DNA of 64,000 bases from assembly GCF_047675955.1 (NCBI RefSeq), contig NC_132916.1, positions 68,937,481-69,001,480 of the forward strand, written 5' to 3'. This document shows positions 11,890 through 21,226 of the stretch, one piece after another. The first letter of the stretch is position 1. Each line of letters starts with the position of its first letter. Origin of the DNA: Chlorocebus sabaeus. Taxonomy: Eukaryota; Chordata; Mammalia; Primates; Cercopithecidae. Both the position numbers and the translations under genes were made by a program. The notes beneath the pieces are model-generated. The model made no database searches. It was given only the letters and a program-made list of their open reading frames with translations, and was not told where the DNA came from.

Positions 11890-11997
11890 TTCCTCCCTCT
11901 CTCCCTCCCGCCCTCCCTCCCTCCCTGCCTTCCTTCCTCTTCCTTCCCTCCCTCCCTCCTTTTATTTCTCTCTTTCTGTCTTTCTTTCTTTCTGACA
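11890..11997 (+). repeat. Pyrimidine simple repeat (TCCC)n/(CTTT)n
   Basis: Long strand-asymmetric C/T tract of CCTCCCTCC-like units grading to CTTTCTTTC. It joins the T-tail of the following antisense Alu, so it probably grew partly from that tail. Confidence 0.9.
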
Positions 11998-12269
11998 GAG
12001 TCTTGCTCTGTCACCCAGGCTGGAGTGTAGTGGTGCCATCTTGGCTCACTGCAACCTCCACCCTGGGGTTTAAGCAATTCTCATGCCTCAGCCTCCTGAG
12101 TAGCTGGGATTACAGGCAGGCACCACCATGCCCAGCTAATTTTTGTATTTTTAGAGAGACAGTTTCTCCATGTTGGCCAGGCTGATCTTGAAATCCCGAC
12201 CTCAGATGATCCACCTGCCTCGACCTCCCAAAGTGCTGGGATCACAGACGTGAGCCACTGCGCCCAGTC
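11994..12269 (-). repeat. Alu SINE, antisense
   Basis: CTGACAGAGTCTTGCTCTGTC through GTGAGCCACTGCGCCCAG. Confidence 0.95.
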
Positions 12270-12742
12270 AACAAGAATTTCTTTAGCCTCTTTTGCTCAT
12301 TATCTACAAAGAGCATCAGTCTCTGCCTGGAGAAGAAGGGCTAGAAACAGGGCACAGGTCACCAGGTAAAACTGGCTGTAAGCCACCATGGCTGATATGC
12401 GGGGCAGGTCACTCCTGCACAGAAGGTGGCTGTTGGCCTCATGTTCCATCTCTTACAGGAGTTGAGGAAGCTCGACTAAACATCTCCTCAGAGCTTACAA
12501 TACCAGAAATCATAGGACCCTAAACGTGTTTCTCAAAATTTTTGAGCTAAAATGATGTATTAAAGTACTTTGTAAATTGTGAAGTGCGTCACAAATTTTA
12601 AGTGACAACATCCTCAAACACTTCAATGTGCCCTTATTATCTATTTTGAAGGAGAAAGTCTGAGTTTCATCAACTCAACCAGGATACAGTGAGTAAGAAG
12701 CAACTTCTGGTGTCTGCAAAATGATCAGTTAAAAAAACCTGG
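12270..12742. other. Intergenic sequence, no gene
   Basis: Single-copy-looking sequence. No splice-competent open frame or repeat identified. Confidence 0.5.
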
Positions 12743-13056
12743 GGGCCTGGCGGTGGCTCACGCCTGTAATCCCAGCACTTTGGGAGGCCGAGGCGGGCGG
12801 ATCACGAGGTCTGGAGATTGAGAGCATCCTGGCTAACATGGCAAAATCCCGTCTCTACTAAAAATACAAAAAATTAGACGGGCGTGGTGGTGGGCGCCTG
12901 TAGTCCCAGCTACTAGAAAGGCTGAGGCAGGAGAATGGCGTGAACCCGGGAGGCGGAGCTTGCAGTGGGCGAGATCGCGCTACTGCACTGCAGCTTGGGC
13001 AACAGAGAGAGACTCTGTCAAAAAATTAAAAACAAACAAACAAACAAAAAACAAAC
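12743..13056 (+). repeat. Alu SINE, sense (young, Y-like)
   Basis: Starts GGGCCTGGCGGTGGCTCACG. The text CGGGCGGATCACGAGGTC and CATCCTGGCTAACATGG is Y-type. Tail (CAAA)n at about 13031-13048. It is the last Alu before the promoter. Confidence 0.96.
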
Positions 13057-13074
13057 CCTGGCGTCCCTCTATGT

Positions 13075-13275
13075 GACCATACTCAGCTAGCACTTGATCT
13101 GTTCTTTTCTTATGGCATTTATCTCCCGGATCTTGTACATATTTACTTCTTTACATGCCTTATCTCACCTACTACATTCCAAGTTCTTTAAGGGTAAGAT
13201 CACTATCAGATTTATCTTTGCATAATCCATAGAACCAGCAGACCTGACAGCCATAAACTGATGCTTGTTAAATTA
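13075..13275 (+). repeat. LINE-2 3' end, sense
   Basis: Weakly conserved L2 tail: TGGCATTTATCTCCC, CATTCCAAGTTCTTTAAGGG, and the GATGCTTGTTAAATTAATGAATGAA terminus. Confidence 0.65.
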
Positions 13276-14040
13276 ATGAATGAAGTGAATGAGTAAAATC
13301 ATACCCATTTCAAGTTAATCTTTTGGATTTCATTTGGCTTATACATAGAAAGTCATCAAAAGGAAGGAAACTGTCCTAGAAACCTTATAAGGAAGAGTCT
13401 CTTGGGAATCTCCTACCTACCCCCTCCCTGGAGCACTTAGGGATGGATGGGGGAGCCTTTCACTAAAACAAAAGACGAGTAAACTCTTTCTGAAAATTCC
13501 TTTAAGGCCCCTAGTGGTTTAATCTTTACTGCCGCGTAAATCAACTCAAATATTAAGCCAGCAATAAGCCGACGCTCGAGTATCAACCATGCTTTTCTCT
13601 GTTAATACGAACTAGGAACTCAGGCTGTTGTTTTCTTTCCCCTCCCACGTGTGCTGATCGTGTAAAACAATCACAGGAACACACGAGCAATGAAATGTGT
13701 AAATAAGAAAAATGCACACACATCACGAGCTCATTTCTTCCCAGATAGTTTTTGGTCAGTCTCTCAAGCTTCCCCATGTGCGTTTGCGTGTGCATATTGG
13801 AAAACAGAAAAATAAGGTCAGCACAAACACTACTTGTAATACAAACTAATGTAAGAGAAAACTTCTTTTTTAATATTAAAAACGACACTAGAGAAATAAT
13901 GTAAAATAAATGTACGGTTGGAACTAGGGTTAAAAAAAATCAGCAACGTCAGCAAACTGAGATGGGGTGAGTTGGAAGGCAGACTGGAATTTATCTCTTA
14001 AAAAAAAAATCGCCCTAACTAGAGACCTGTTTTGCCTAGG
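13276..14040. other. Proximal 5' flank of UTRN, repeat-free
   Basis: Unique sequence leading into the CpG island. No gene. The minus-strand 101-codon frame (13583-13888) is not supported. Confidence 0.55.
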
Positions 14041-14046
14041 GGGACG

Positions 14047-14053
14047 TGACTCA
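14047..14053 (+). promoter_or_regulatory. AP-1/TRE motif upstream of the UTRN CpG island
   Basis: A perfect TGACTCA heptamer inside GGGACGTGACTCACATTT, about 300 bp upstream of the N-box. A motif match only; occupancy is not shown. Confidence 0.45.
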
Positions 14054-14247
14054 CATTTTCAGATAATCTGAATAAGGGGAATTGTGTCTGCTCGAGGCAT
14101 CCATTCCGGCTTAGGTCTCCGGACTCCCGGCTCCCGGCACGCACGGTTCACACTGGAGCGCGCGCCCCACGCCAGCCAAGCGCCTAGCCCGGCTGCTGCG
14201 GGCTGGGAGGGTGCGCAGGGCCGGCGCTGATTGACGGGGCGCTCGGT

Positions 14248-14253
14248 CAGGTG
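14248..14253 (+). promoter_or_regulatory. UTRN: E-box CAGGTG
   Basis: CANNTG core of bHLH (MyoD/E-protein) sites in the context GGTCAGGTGACTTGG, 90 bp upstream of the N-box. An E-box near the N-box is part of the published picture of this promoter. Confidence 0.6.
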
Positions 14254-14342
14254 ACTTGGGGCGCCAAGTTCCCGACACGGTGACCGCAGTCACTGCCGAG
14301 GCCCGGCCAACGCTGACCCTGGAGCGTAGTGGGGCTGATCTC

Positions 14343-14348
14343 CCGGAA
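14343..14348 (-). promoter_or_regulatory. UTRN: N-box / Ets motif (TTCCGG on minus strand)
   Basis: The plus strand reads CTCCCGGAACAAAG, i.e. TTCCGG on the other strand, exactly the N-box hexamer that binds the Ets factor GABP and confers synaptic expression in the utrophin-A promoter. Position and context fit. Binding itself is established in the literature, not visible here. Confidence 0.75.
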
Positions 14349-14494
14349 CAAAGTTGCTGGGCCGGCGGCGGCCGGGCGAGAGAGCCAAAGGGGAGCCGGA
14401 GCGCTGCAGAGGCGCGGGCCGGAGGGCTGGCGCTGATCTGCTCCCTTCTACTGGGGAGAGCGGACCCCCGGCTGCCCGGAGGCGAGCCTGTTCC

Positions 14495-14910
14495 CAGGGA
14501 GTTGGGGCGGCAACGAACGATCCAGCGGTCCTGCGCCCCACTCTCCCTCCTCCTCCGCCTGCGTTGGGCTCCAACAAAGGGGCAGGCCCGCAGCGGGGAG
14601 GAGGAGGAGGAGGAGCCGGAGGAGCGAGGCGCTCTCGCGCACAAAGTTGTGGAGTCGTTTTTCCTCGGAGGAGGGAAGCGGGCAGCAGCAGCCGGCCGCG
14701 GGCTTTCTCCCGCCGAGGGGCGAGGAGGAGCCTCTGGCTCCAGAAGCCGATTGGGGGATCACGGAGAGCGGCGCCCCCCTTCTTTTGGGTCATTTCTGCA
14801 GACGGAAAACTCTGTGGCGTTTGGCAAACTTGGTGCCTGCGCGCCTGTTCCAGGTTTGCGCTTTGACTGTTTTGTTTTTGGCGGAACTACCAGGCAGGAA
14901 GATTGCACAA
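14495..14910 (+). other. UTRN: UTRN noncoding exon 1A (5'UTR), approximate
   Basis: Untranslated first exon of the utrophin-A mRNA. The 3' border is placed at a GCACAA|GTAAGG donor at 14910/14911. A second, stronger donor (CACCAG|GTAAGC) at 15150/15151 is the alternative end. The 5' border is a guess from a total 5'UTR of roughly half a kilobase, which is my recollection of the literature. The region contains no ATG between about 14640 and 15150, so initiation is governed by exon 2A. The first part includes a (GGA)n run. Exon identity is inferred from its place between the promoter and exon 2A. RNA 5'-end data would settle both borders. Confidence 0.5.
14598..14623 (+). repeat. (GGA)n triplet run at the UTRN 5' end
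   Basis: GGGGAGGAGGAGGAGGAGG-type purine run interrupted once by CC. It lies at the promoter/5'UTR boundary and is purine on one strand only, so it could form triplex or G-rich structures. Confidence 0.85.
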
Positions 14911-14938
14911 GTAAGGGGCGTTTTCAGTTTGGTGTCAA

Positions 14939-14979
14939 TTTCTTTTTCTTTCTTTCTTTTTTTTTTTTTCTTTAATTTC
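14939..14979 (+). repeat. Pyrimidine tract after the first donor
   Basis: TTTCTTTTTCTTTCTTTC followed by a T-run. It lies between the two candidate exon-1A donors: intronic if the first is used, part of the 5'UTR if the second is used. Confidence 0.8.
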
Positions 14980-15144
14980 GGATCTTGTCTGCTTCTCCAC
15001 GTTTTATTTTTTTAAAAAATACATCGCACCAGTAAACTCACACTCGCACACACCCCCGCGATTACTCCGTCTCAAACTCCTAGAGGAGCCCTTGGCCAGC
15101 TCGGGGTGCGGCGGTGGCGGCCGGCAGGCGAGGCGGCCCGCGGG

Positions 15145-15156
15145 CACCAGGTAAGC
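15145..15156 (+). other. UTRN: Alternative exon 1A splice donor
   Basis: CACCAG|GTAAGC matches the donor consensus better than the upstream site at 14910. It would extend exon 1A by 240 nt or end an alternative first exon. No transcript evidence is available here. Confidence 0.5.
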
Positions 15157-16400
15157 CCATGCATTATTGAAGCCTAGGGCTGGTAATGTGACTACAGCCC
15201 CCGAGGGAATGGGGCGGGGGCCGGGAGGAGGATGGCTTTCTGCGGTTCTTCCGCGTGGAGTCGGCGTCCCGAGCTCCTTCCCAAGTCCCAGAGTCGAAGA
15301 TGGGAGTAACTTTTGCGTGCCCTTTCCTCGGGGCCTTAGTTTAGCTTCCCGCGGTGCGAGAGAGAATGCCGGAGGCGTGGAGAGCTGGGGATCCGTACTA
15401 GTTGTGAACGATTCAAACTTCTCTGACGGGCTCTGTACTGCCTCCCTGCTCCCCAATCCTCCTCCCCGCCGGGGTGACAGGGTCGCCCTCAGTGCATCGC
15501 GTGGTGCAGGGCGCTGGGCCAGTGATTTGCAAGAGGGGACGTGGCCTCCTAGGAGAGTCTGTCACAGACACCCGGGCCCGGGGAAGGCGGGGCCCCGGCG
15601 GTGTCCACAGGAGAGGGTGGGCAGAGGGTGACTGTGTGGTCGGCGGCCAGCAAAGCGCTTCCCAGCTAGCCGCCCGGCGGGAGCATGCTTGACCTCTGGG
15701 TGGTTGCTGCTCCCAAGGGTGGGACTCCGGAGAGTGTGGCGCGATCGCCAAGCTCCCTGCCAGCGGCCGTGGAGAGGCTGAGGGGACAGGAGGAGGGGGG
15801 CGCCCCATTGGTGTGTAGTCCGGCGCAGTCGCCGGCTGTCCTTTTCCGGACTCTGGGGATCTCTTGCTGCAACTGACAAGGTAATTCATGCCCCCCTTCG
15901 GCCCGGGGTCCGAGGCTCTGGTTGCTCAAGGCCACTTAAAAACCAACAAAGCACCAACTGAAGGCTGTGCAACTTTTAGATCGCAGATTGTTCAAAGGGA
16001 TTTTTTTCCTCCAAGCCTCAGATTACGAAAGGGACTCATTCCAGTGCGTTTTTCAAGGAGGAGGGAGAAAACCTTGCCCGACCTCCCAGAGAGCCGTGGG
16101 ACCAGCACTTTGTTTTACAATGAACTGCAGAGCCCGGGTTCTAACCCCACGACCCCGCTCTCTGAGGTGTTCGGGACAGGGCCTCATCTTTCCCAGCCTT
16201 CAGATCACCTGGATCACCAGGGCCTTGCGGGCCAGTTCCCCATGCCGCGGTTGGGAGGGTCAGTGCAGCGGTCGCGGCGGCCAGAGCGCACTGAGCGCTG
16301 GGGAGGCCGGATTCTCTAGGTCTGATCCGGAGCTCCCGGCCTCCCTACCGGGCGGCAGCGGCAGCGGCAGCATCCATTCCTTTGTAAATTGCACCGGCCT

Positions 16401-17164
16401 CAGGAAGTCGATCTGGGTCCTCCCGGTTCGTTGGCTGTGGGCATGGGAGACGCAGCCTGCAGATAGCTCAGGGTCAGGGGAGAGCTGGAGGAATGCAAAG
16501 CTTGTGGGTACTTCTGCAGTGACGGCCAGGGTTAACGTGGAACCATTCCCCGCCCCTTTTATCAGCCTTTATGGGACCGATGAGACAACACTTTAACTCT
16601 CCTTTGGGTGTTAACCTAAAATTTATTGGCCCTGTAAACAGTATTAATCACAGTAGTATTAACCTTCCCTGGAGCGCCTTTTTTTTTGTAAATGGTAGTT
16701 CTTGGCACTCACGGTTTTCTTTTACTGTGTTTCAAGCAGAGCAGGAAACTCTTGTCCGCTTGGCTTCCTTTTCTACTATCTCGAGCATTCCTAGGTTTTG
16801 GTTCCTAGAGTAAATTAATGAATAGTGTTTCCATTTACACAGCGTTTCCATCATAATGCACACTGTTGGATATATATGTGCTATATACGTAAAATATAGT
16901 ACAAAATAAAAATTATATACATATATTCACTGTATAGTTCCTAAATCTTAAAAAATTAAAACATTAGTTTTGTCTTTAAGGCCATCACCTTATGTTTATT
17001 TTTTAAACACCTTATGTTTATTTCATACACTCTTGCCTTGTGGTCCATATGACAGCCGGAAGCATTCTGAAGGGAGAGTTAGTGAATATCGATTTGACTG
17101 GATCGGTTTCAGTAAGAACATCTGGCTAAACTTTACAGAATATCATTTTGAGGGAAGGGAAATC
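16401..17164. other. UTRN: UTRN intron 1, island edge and AT-rich segment
   Basis: CpG content falls. 16865-16930 is TATATA-rich low complexity. No exon or repeat insertion recognised. Confidence 0.6.
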
Positions 17165-17310
17165 TAGGGCAGAGGTAACAATAAATTGCATTTATATAGG
17201 GCTTAAAGCTTCTAAAGCAACATCTCATTCATTGATTCTCAGTTTCTCACCTAGCCTTCTGTGAAGATGGTGTTCCCTCCGTTTTATAGGTGTGGAAGAG
17301 GGAGAGTCAC
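17165..17310 (-). repeat. MIR SINE, antisense (decayed)
   Basis: CATTTATATAGGGCTTAAAG, then CCGTTTTATAGGTGTGGAAG, follow the reverse-complement MIR layout. Similarity is weak. Confidence 0.5.
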
Positions 17311-18079
17311 ACTGGGATACATTGTTCGTGGTGAAACTTTGATTCTGTCTCCTGAAAACCAAAGATGCTGCATTTGGCAATTAGAAGGAGTCATCGTCTG
17401 CCTTAAGTTTACTCAAATTCCTCTGGCCATTAATGGCAACAAGTAACCTCAGTGGCTATCAGTATTTAAATAGCCTTCTGTTATTCTTCTTTCTCCCCAT
17501 TTTCCCCTGTACTCTGATCACCTTTTCTGCTGTATCTTTGGCAACCTGTAAGGGCTTTTCATTATCAAGAAGAGAAAATTTGAAAAATCACCTTGAGGAG
17601 AGTGTCAAGTGAAATATTATAGTGAAGAAATATTACTGATAATGTTCAAATGGAATATAGTAGTGTGTAAACAGTTTACTTTTCTCTTTTATGGGTGAAT
17701 AAAGGCTTTGGGAAGCATAGAAGTGGAGATCTTGGCTAAGACCAGTTGTGAAGAAAAGCATTAGACTTACCACTCCAAAGTGATACACTGTAGATCTTTC
17801 CAGGAAAGAGAATTTTTCCTTGGGCAAACTTAATTTTCCATAATAAACTTTTATAGACATTCTTCTGAACAAAGTTTTTGGTTCTTGAATATAATAAAAT
17901 ACACTTAAGAATTTAGCAAATCCTTTATAGTTATGTAGTTGAATGAAAGAACGTAATCACATAATAATCCATAAATTTTTAGCAGTAGTAGAGCGTATAA
18001 AAAACGAAAAAAGTTTCTTAGACTGTCATAAAATCTGTCAGATTGATGATCCAATTCTTTATATCCAATTCTCTCTCTC
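17311..18079. other. UTRN: UTRN intron 1, unique sequence
   Basis: No repeat family or exon signal recognised. Confidence 0.55.
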
Positions 18080-18411
18080 CTTTTTTTTGAGAGGAAGTCT
18101 TACCCACGCGTTCGTCAAGGCTGGAGTGCAGTGGCAGCGATCTCGACTCACTGCAACCTCCACCTTCTGAATTCAACCAATTTTGCTGCCTCAGCCTCCT
18201 GAGTAGCTAGGATTGCAGATGTTTGCCACCATGCCTGGCTAATTTTTATATTTTTAGTAGAGACAGGGTTTCGCCATGTTAGCCAGACTGGTCTCAAACT
18301 CCTGATCTCAAGTGTTAGCCGGGTTGGTCTTGAACTCTGGACCTCAAGTGATCTGCCTGCCTCAGTCTTCCAAAGAGCTGGGATTATAGGCATGAGCCAC
18401 CATGCTGAGCC
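18080..18411 (-). repeat. Alu SINE, antisense, with internal duplication
   Basis: TTTTTTGAGAGGAAGTCTTACC to CACCATGCTGAGCCC. A segment around GGTCTCAAACTCCTGATCTC is repeated as GGTCTTGAACTCTGGACCTC, giving an extra ~35 bp near the middle of the right-hand part. Confidence 0.93.
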
Positions 18412-18429
18412 CAACTCTCTTTTTGTCAT

Positions 18430-18774
18430 CTCTGCTTATATAACTCAGAGGCACCTCAAGCTCTGCGAGTCCAAACCACATTGATGATTCCTTTCTCCCA
18501 GCCCACTATCCTCAGTGTTCCCCAGCTCAATGACTCACACTTCACTTAACTGCCGAAGCCAAAACTGGGGAGTCATTTTGCCCATTTTGCACATTGGATA
18601 TGAATCCCTCATATCCAATCAGTTCCCAAATCCTATTGACTTTCTTTGATATCTAAATATCCCACATATTCACCCATTTCTTTCCATCTATTCTTGTTTA
18701 GACCACAATTGTTTCCTGCCTATAATATTACGATAGAAAGAATAGCACAATAAACACCCAGATGTCCTTTTTAT
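18430..18774 (+). repeat. LINE-2, sense, 5' piece of a split copy
   Basis: AAACTGGGGAGTCATTTTGCC and ATCAGTTCCCAAATCCTATTG follow the L2 ORF2 C-terminal region. It continues at 20385 after four later insertions. Confidence 0.7.
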
Positions 18775-18775
18775 T

Positions 18776-18924
18776 TTATTCTTTTAAATTTTTATTTACA
18801 TGGAGTAGAGACAAGGTCTCACCACGTTGCCTAGGCTGGTCTCAAACTTCTGGGCTCAAGTAATCCTCTTGCTTCAGCTTCCCAAATTACTGTGATTACA
18901 GATGTGAGCTACCTCGCCTAGCCC
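18776..18924 (-). repeat. Alu monomer, antisense, in L2
   Basis: A single old Alu arm (GTAGAGACAAGGTCTCACC to CTACCTCGCCTAGCC), right-monomer or truncated. Confidence 0.88.
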
Positions 18925-18955
18925 CAGATGCCCTTAAACTAGTTTTCCCACTTAC

Positions 18956-19258
18956 TTTTTTTTTTTTTTTTGAGATGGAATTTCGCTCTTGTCACCCAGG
19001 CTGCAGTGTAATAGCGCAATTTTGGCTCACTATAGCCTCCGCCTCCTGGATTCAAGTGATTCTTCTGCCTCAGCCTCCCAAGTAGCTGGGATTACAGGCA
19101 CCCGCCACCACACCCAGCTAATTTTTGTATTTTTTTTTAGTGGAGACGGGGTTTCACCATGTTGGCCAGGCTGGTCTCGAACTCCTGAAGTCAGGTGATC
19201 CACCTGCCTTGGCCTCCCTAAGTGCTGGGATTAGAGGCGTGAGCCACCATGGCCGGCC
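18956..19258 (-). repeat. Alu SINE, antisense
   Basis: T-run then TTTGAGATGGAATTTCGC through GTGAGCCACCATGGCCGGCC. Confidence 0.96.
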
Positions 19259-19264
19259 TAGTTT

Positions 19265-20048
19265 TCCCATTTATTTTACAATATTTGCTGCATCTTTCTG
19301 CCTGTCTGTGTGTATATGCATATATACATCTACATACATATATCAAACTAAATATATGTATCAATATAGACAGATATATGCTATTCTGTTTGAGCTTAAG
19401 TTAAAGATGCCATCACACTTCATTGCTAAATATTTCACCATATCTCTTACAAAGACATTCTCCTGCTACAATACCATTAACCAATGTTAAAGAAATTTAA
19501 CACTGATACAATAATATTGTCTATTACATAGTCCAAATTCAGATTTTTCAAATGATCCTCAAAATGTTTTATTTTAAAATTCTGAATTCAATCAAAGATT
19601 ACATTTGGTTGTTATGTCTGTTTAGTCTCCTTTAATTCACAAAGTTCCCCCTCTCCCAGGTAATTTTGGTTTTCAAGACACTGACAGTTTTGAAGAGACC
19701 AGGTCATTTGTTTTGAAAACTAGCCACAGTCTAGATTTGTCTGCTTATGAGAAGATTCATGTTCAACATCTTGGCAAGGATATTGTGTAGATGATGTGGT
19801 AATTTTCCATTGAATTGCATGATGCCCCATGATTGGTTATGTTAATTTTGACCACTTGGTTAAGGTTAGGAATTTTTCCCCAACATATTACTATGAAAAC
19901 ATTCTCAGACATACAGAAGAGTTGCAAGAAATTTTCATTCAACATTCATATACCCATGGCCTAGGTTCCTTAATTAGCATTTTGCTATATTTTGCCATAG
20001 TCTTCACTGGTTCCCCACATATTACCGTGGTCTGCCTACAACCCATGA
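19265..20048. mobile_element. Old repeat, probably L1M 3' region
   Basis: The text TTACATTTGGTTGTTATGTC, GTCTCCTTTAATTCACAAAG, GAAGAGACCAGGTCATTTG and TTTTGACCACTTGGTTAAGG matches a common mammalian repeat that I associate with L1M 3' ends. Strand and subfamily are not resolved. It separates the two L2 pieces. Confidence 0.6.
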
Positions 20049-20049
<1 letters not shown>

Positions 20050-20081
<32 letters not shown>

Positions 20082-20367
20082 GAGACGGAGTCTCACTCTT
20101 GTTGCCCAGGGCAGAGTGCAGTGGCATGATCTCAGCTCACTGCAACTTCCACCTCTCAGGTTCAAGCAGTTCTCCTGCATTAGCCTCCTGAGTAGCTGGG
20201 ATTACAGGTGCACACCACCATGCCTGGCTAAGTTTTTTTGGTATTTTTAGTAGAGACGGAGTTTCACCATGCTGGCCAGGCTGGTCTCAAACTCCTGACC
20301 TCGTGATCCACCTGCCTCGGTCTCCCAAAGTGCTGGGATTACAAGCGTGAGCCACCGTGCCCGGCCC
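20050..20367 (-). repeat. Alu SINE, antisense
   Basis: (TTTTC)n tail, TTTGAGACGGAGTCTCACTC, ending GTGAGCCACCGTGCCCGGCC. It is the last Alu before exon 2A; the next is 9 kb downstream. Confidence 0.96.
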
Positions 20368-20384
20368 TTGATGATCTTTTAAAA

Positions 20385-20980
20385 AGGCCAATTTGACAAT
20401 GTTGGTTCCCTCTTTCAAACCATCTACTGGCTCCCCATTGCTCTTCAGATAAAGACACAAACCCTTGACCTGTTCTCCATGGTCCTGTCCCTGGTCCTGC
20501 CCAGCTTCCTCACCTGGTTCAACAGGTACACTTGTCTCTTGGCTGTCTTCCTTCCAGAAACACTGGCTTGTGCTCCACTCTTTGATGCTCCATGATTCCT
20601 TCTGCCACTTTGCATGGGAAGCTCTTACCTTTTCTCTTTGTGTTTCCCTTTTTGGCTAATTAAATTCTTATCATCTTTAAAGGCTTGGCTCAAATGTCTC
20701 TTCAAGAAAGCCTTCTCTAATTGCCCAGGACAGGTCAGATTCCTCTGCTGTATGCTCTTAGTACTTAGTAGAATATGCTTCTCCTTTGCTTCTTCTATAC
20801 TTCTCCTTTGTATGATTTGCAGTCTATCGGTATTGTAATGAAATAATTCATTGTATAATTAATTGCTTAGTGTGTGTAAGCTCCATAATGGCAGAGGTTA
20901 TGTCTCTTGTTGATAGTCATAACCCCATTCCCTGGCTCAGTGCTTTACACGTGATAGGCACTCAGTATTTGGTGAATGAA
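20385..20980 (+). repeat. LINE-2, sense, 3' piece including terminus
   Basis: ACTGGCTCCCCATTGCTCTTC, TTCAAGAAAGCCTTCTCTAA, then AATGGCAGAGGTTATGTCTC and GCACTCAGTATTTGGTGAATG, the L2 3' end. It finishes about 75 bp before the exon 2A acceptor AG. Confidence 0.85.
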
Positions 20981-21061
20981 TAGTTACTCTGCATAACTGT
21001 ATATAAAAGATATAAATATGTTTTTTCAAGTCAGTACTTTCCCTTTTCCTTTTAGGTATTG

Positions 21062-21073
21062 ATGTCAAGCTGA
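21062..21073 (+). other. UTRN: Three-codon upstream ORF in the UTRN 5'UTR
   Basis: ATG-TCA-AGC-TGA. The start has a poor Kozak context (T at -3 and T at +4) and ends 74 nt before the utrophin ATG, so ribosomes could scan past or reinitiate. It is the only AUG I find in the predicted 5'UTR from about 14640 on. Confidence 0.85.
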
Positions 21074-21147
21074 ACCATCGTAGGAAGTTGAAAGTCTTAG
21101 AAAGAGGACTTGGTAAAGTTTTTGGATTATCTTGAAACTCAGGCAAG

Positions 21148-21226
21148 ATGGCCAAGTATGGAGAACATGAAGCCAGTCCTGACAATGGGCAGAACGAATT
21201 CAGTGATATCATTAAGTCCAGATCTG
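21148..21226 (+). CDS. UTRN: Utrophin (isoform A) N-terminus, first 26 codons, partial
   Basis: Utrophin is the autosomal dystrophin paralogue: a large subsarcolemmal spectrin-repeat protein that ties F-actin to the dystroglycan complex, concentrated at neuromuscular and myotendinous junctions and upregulated where dystrophin is missing. The frame reads [15 protein letters not shown]... and ends at ...KSRS plus one base (phase 1). This is the leader before the first calponin-homology domain, which lies in downstream exons. Start choice: AAGATGG has A at -3 and G at +4, and an in-frame TGA lies 15 nt upstream (21133-21135). The rest of the ~3,400-residue protein is outside the window. Recognition comes from the peptide, which I know as the utrophin-A N-terminus. 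The alternative promoter-B isoform replaces exactly this exon. Regulation is through the CpG-island promoter 6 kb upstream and probably through translation of its leader. Confidence 0.97.

Larger units (their letters stand above)
14150..14495 (+). promoter_or_regulatory. UTRN: Utrophin-A core/proximal promoter region
   Basis: GC-rich, no TATA box. Contains an E-box (14248-14253) and an Ets/N-box site (14343-14348), the motif pair described for the utrophin-A promoter. Transcription direction is set by exon 2A on the + strand. The promoter is known to respond to Ets factors such as GABP at the neuromuscular synapse and in slow fibres. The exact initiation sites cannot be read from sequence, so the borders are approximate. 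Confidence 0.75.
14100..16400. promoter_or_regulatory. UTRN: CpG island of the utrophin-A promoter
   Basis: From about 14.1 kb the sequence turns abruptly GC- and CpG-rich, highest at 14.15-14.8 kb, and remains CpG-dense to about 16.4 kb, where AT-rich sequence returns. It is free of interspersed repeats and contains GC boxes (e.g. GGGGCGGGGG at about 15213). It covers the promoter, the first exon and the beginning of intron 1. The utrophin-A promoter is known to be TATA-less and CpG-island-associated. Many long overlapping open frames on both strands here are a side effect of the low stop frequency at high GC. Confidence 0.93.
21056..21226 (+). other. UTRN: UTRN exon 2A (5'UTR plus translation start)
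   Basis: The acceptor is a pyrimidine run CTTTCCCTTTTCCTTTTAG ending at 21055. The donor is GATCTG|GTAGGTAAAG at 21226/21227. The exon is 171 nt: 92 nt of 5'UTR and 79 nt of coding sequence. A three-codon upstream ORF lies six bases inside the exon. The intron that follows is in phase 1. This is the exon that gives utrophin-A its own N-terminus; it is joined downstream to the common exon 3, which is outside the window. Confidence 0.95.

Noticed and set aside
14111..14975. Long overlapping open frames on both strands (up to 239 codons) in the CpG island
   Set aside because: Stops are rare in such GC-rich DNA. The frames overlap on both strands, show no domain, and sit over promoter and 5'UTR. 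They are compositional artefacts.
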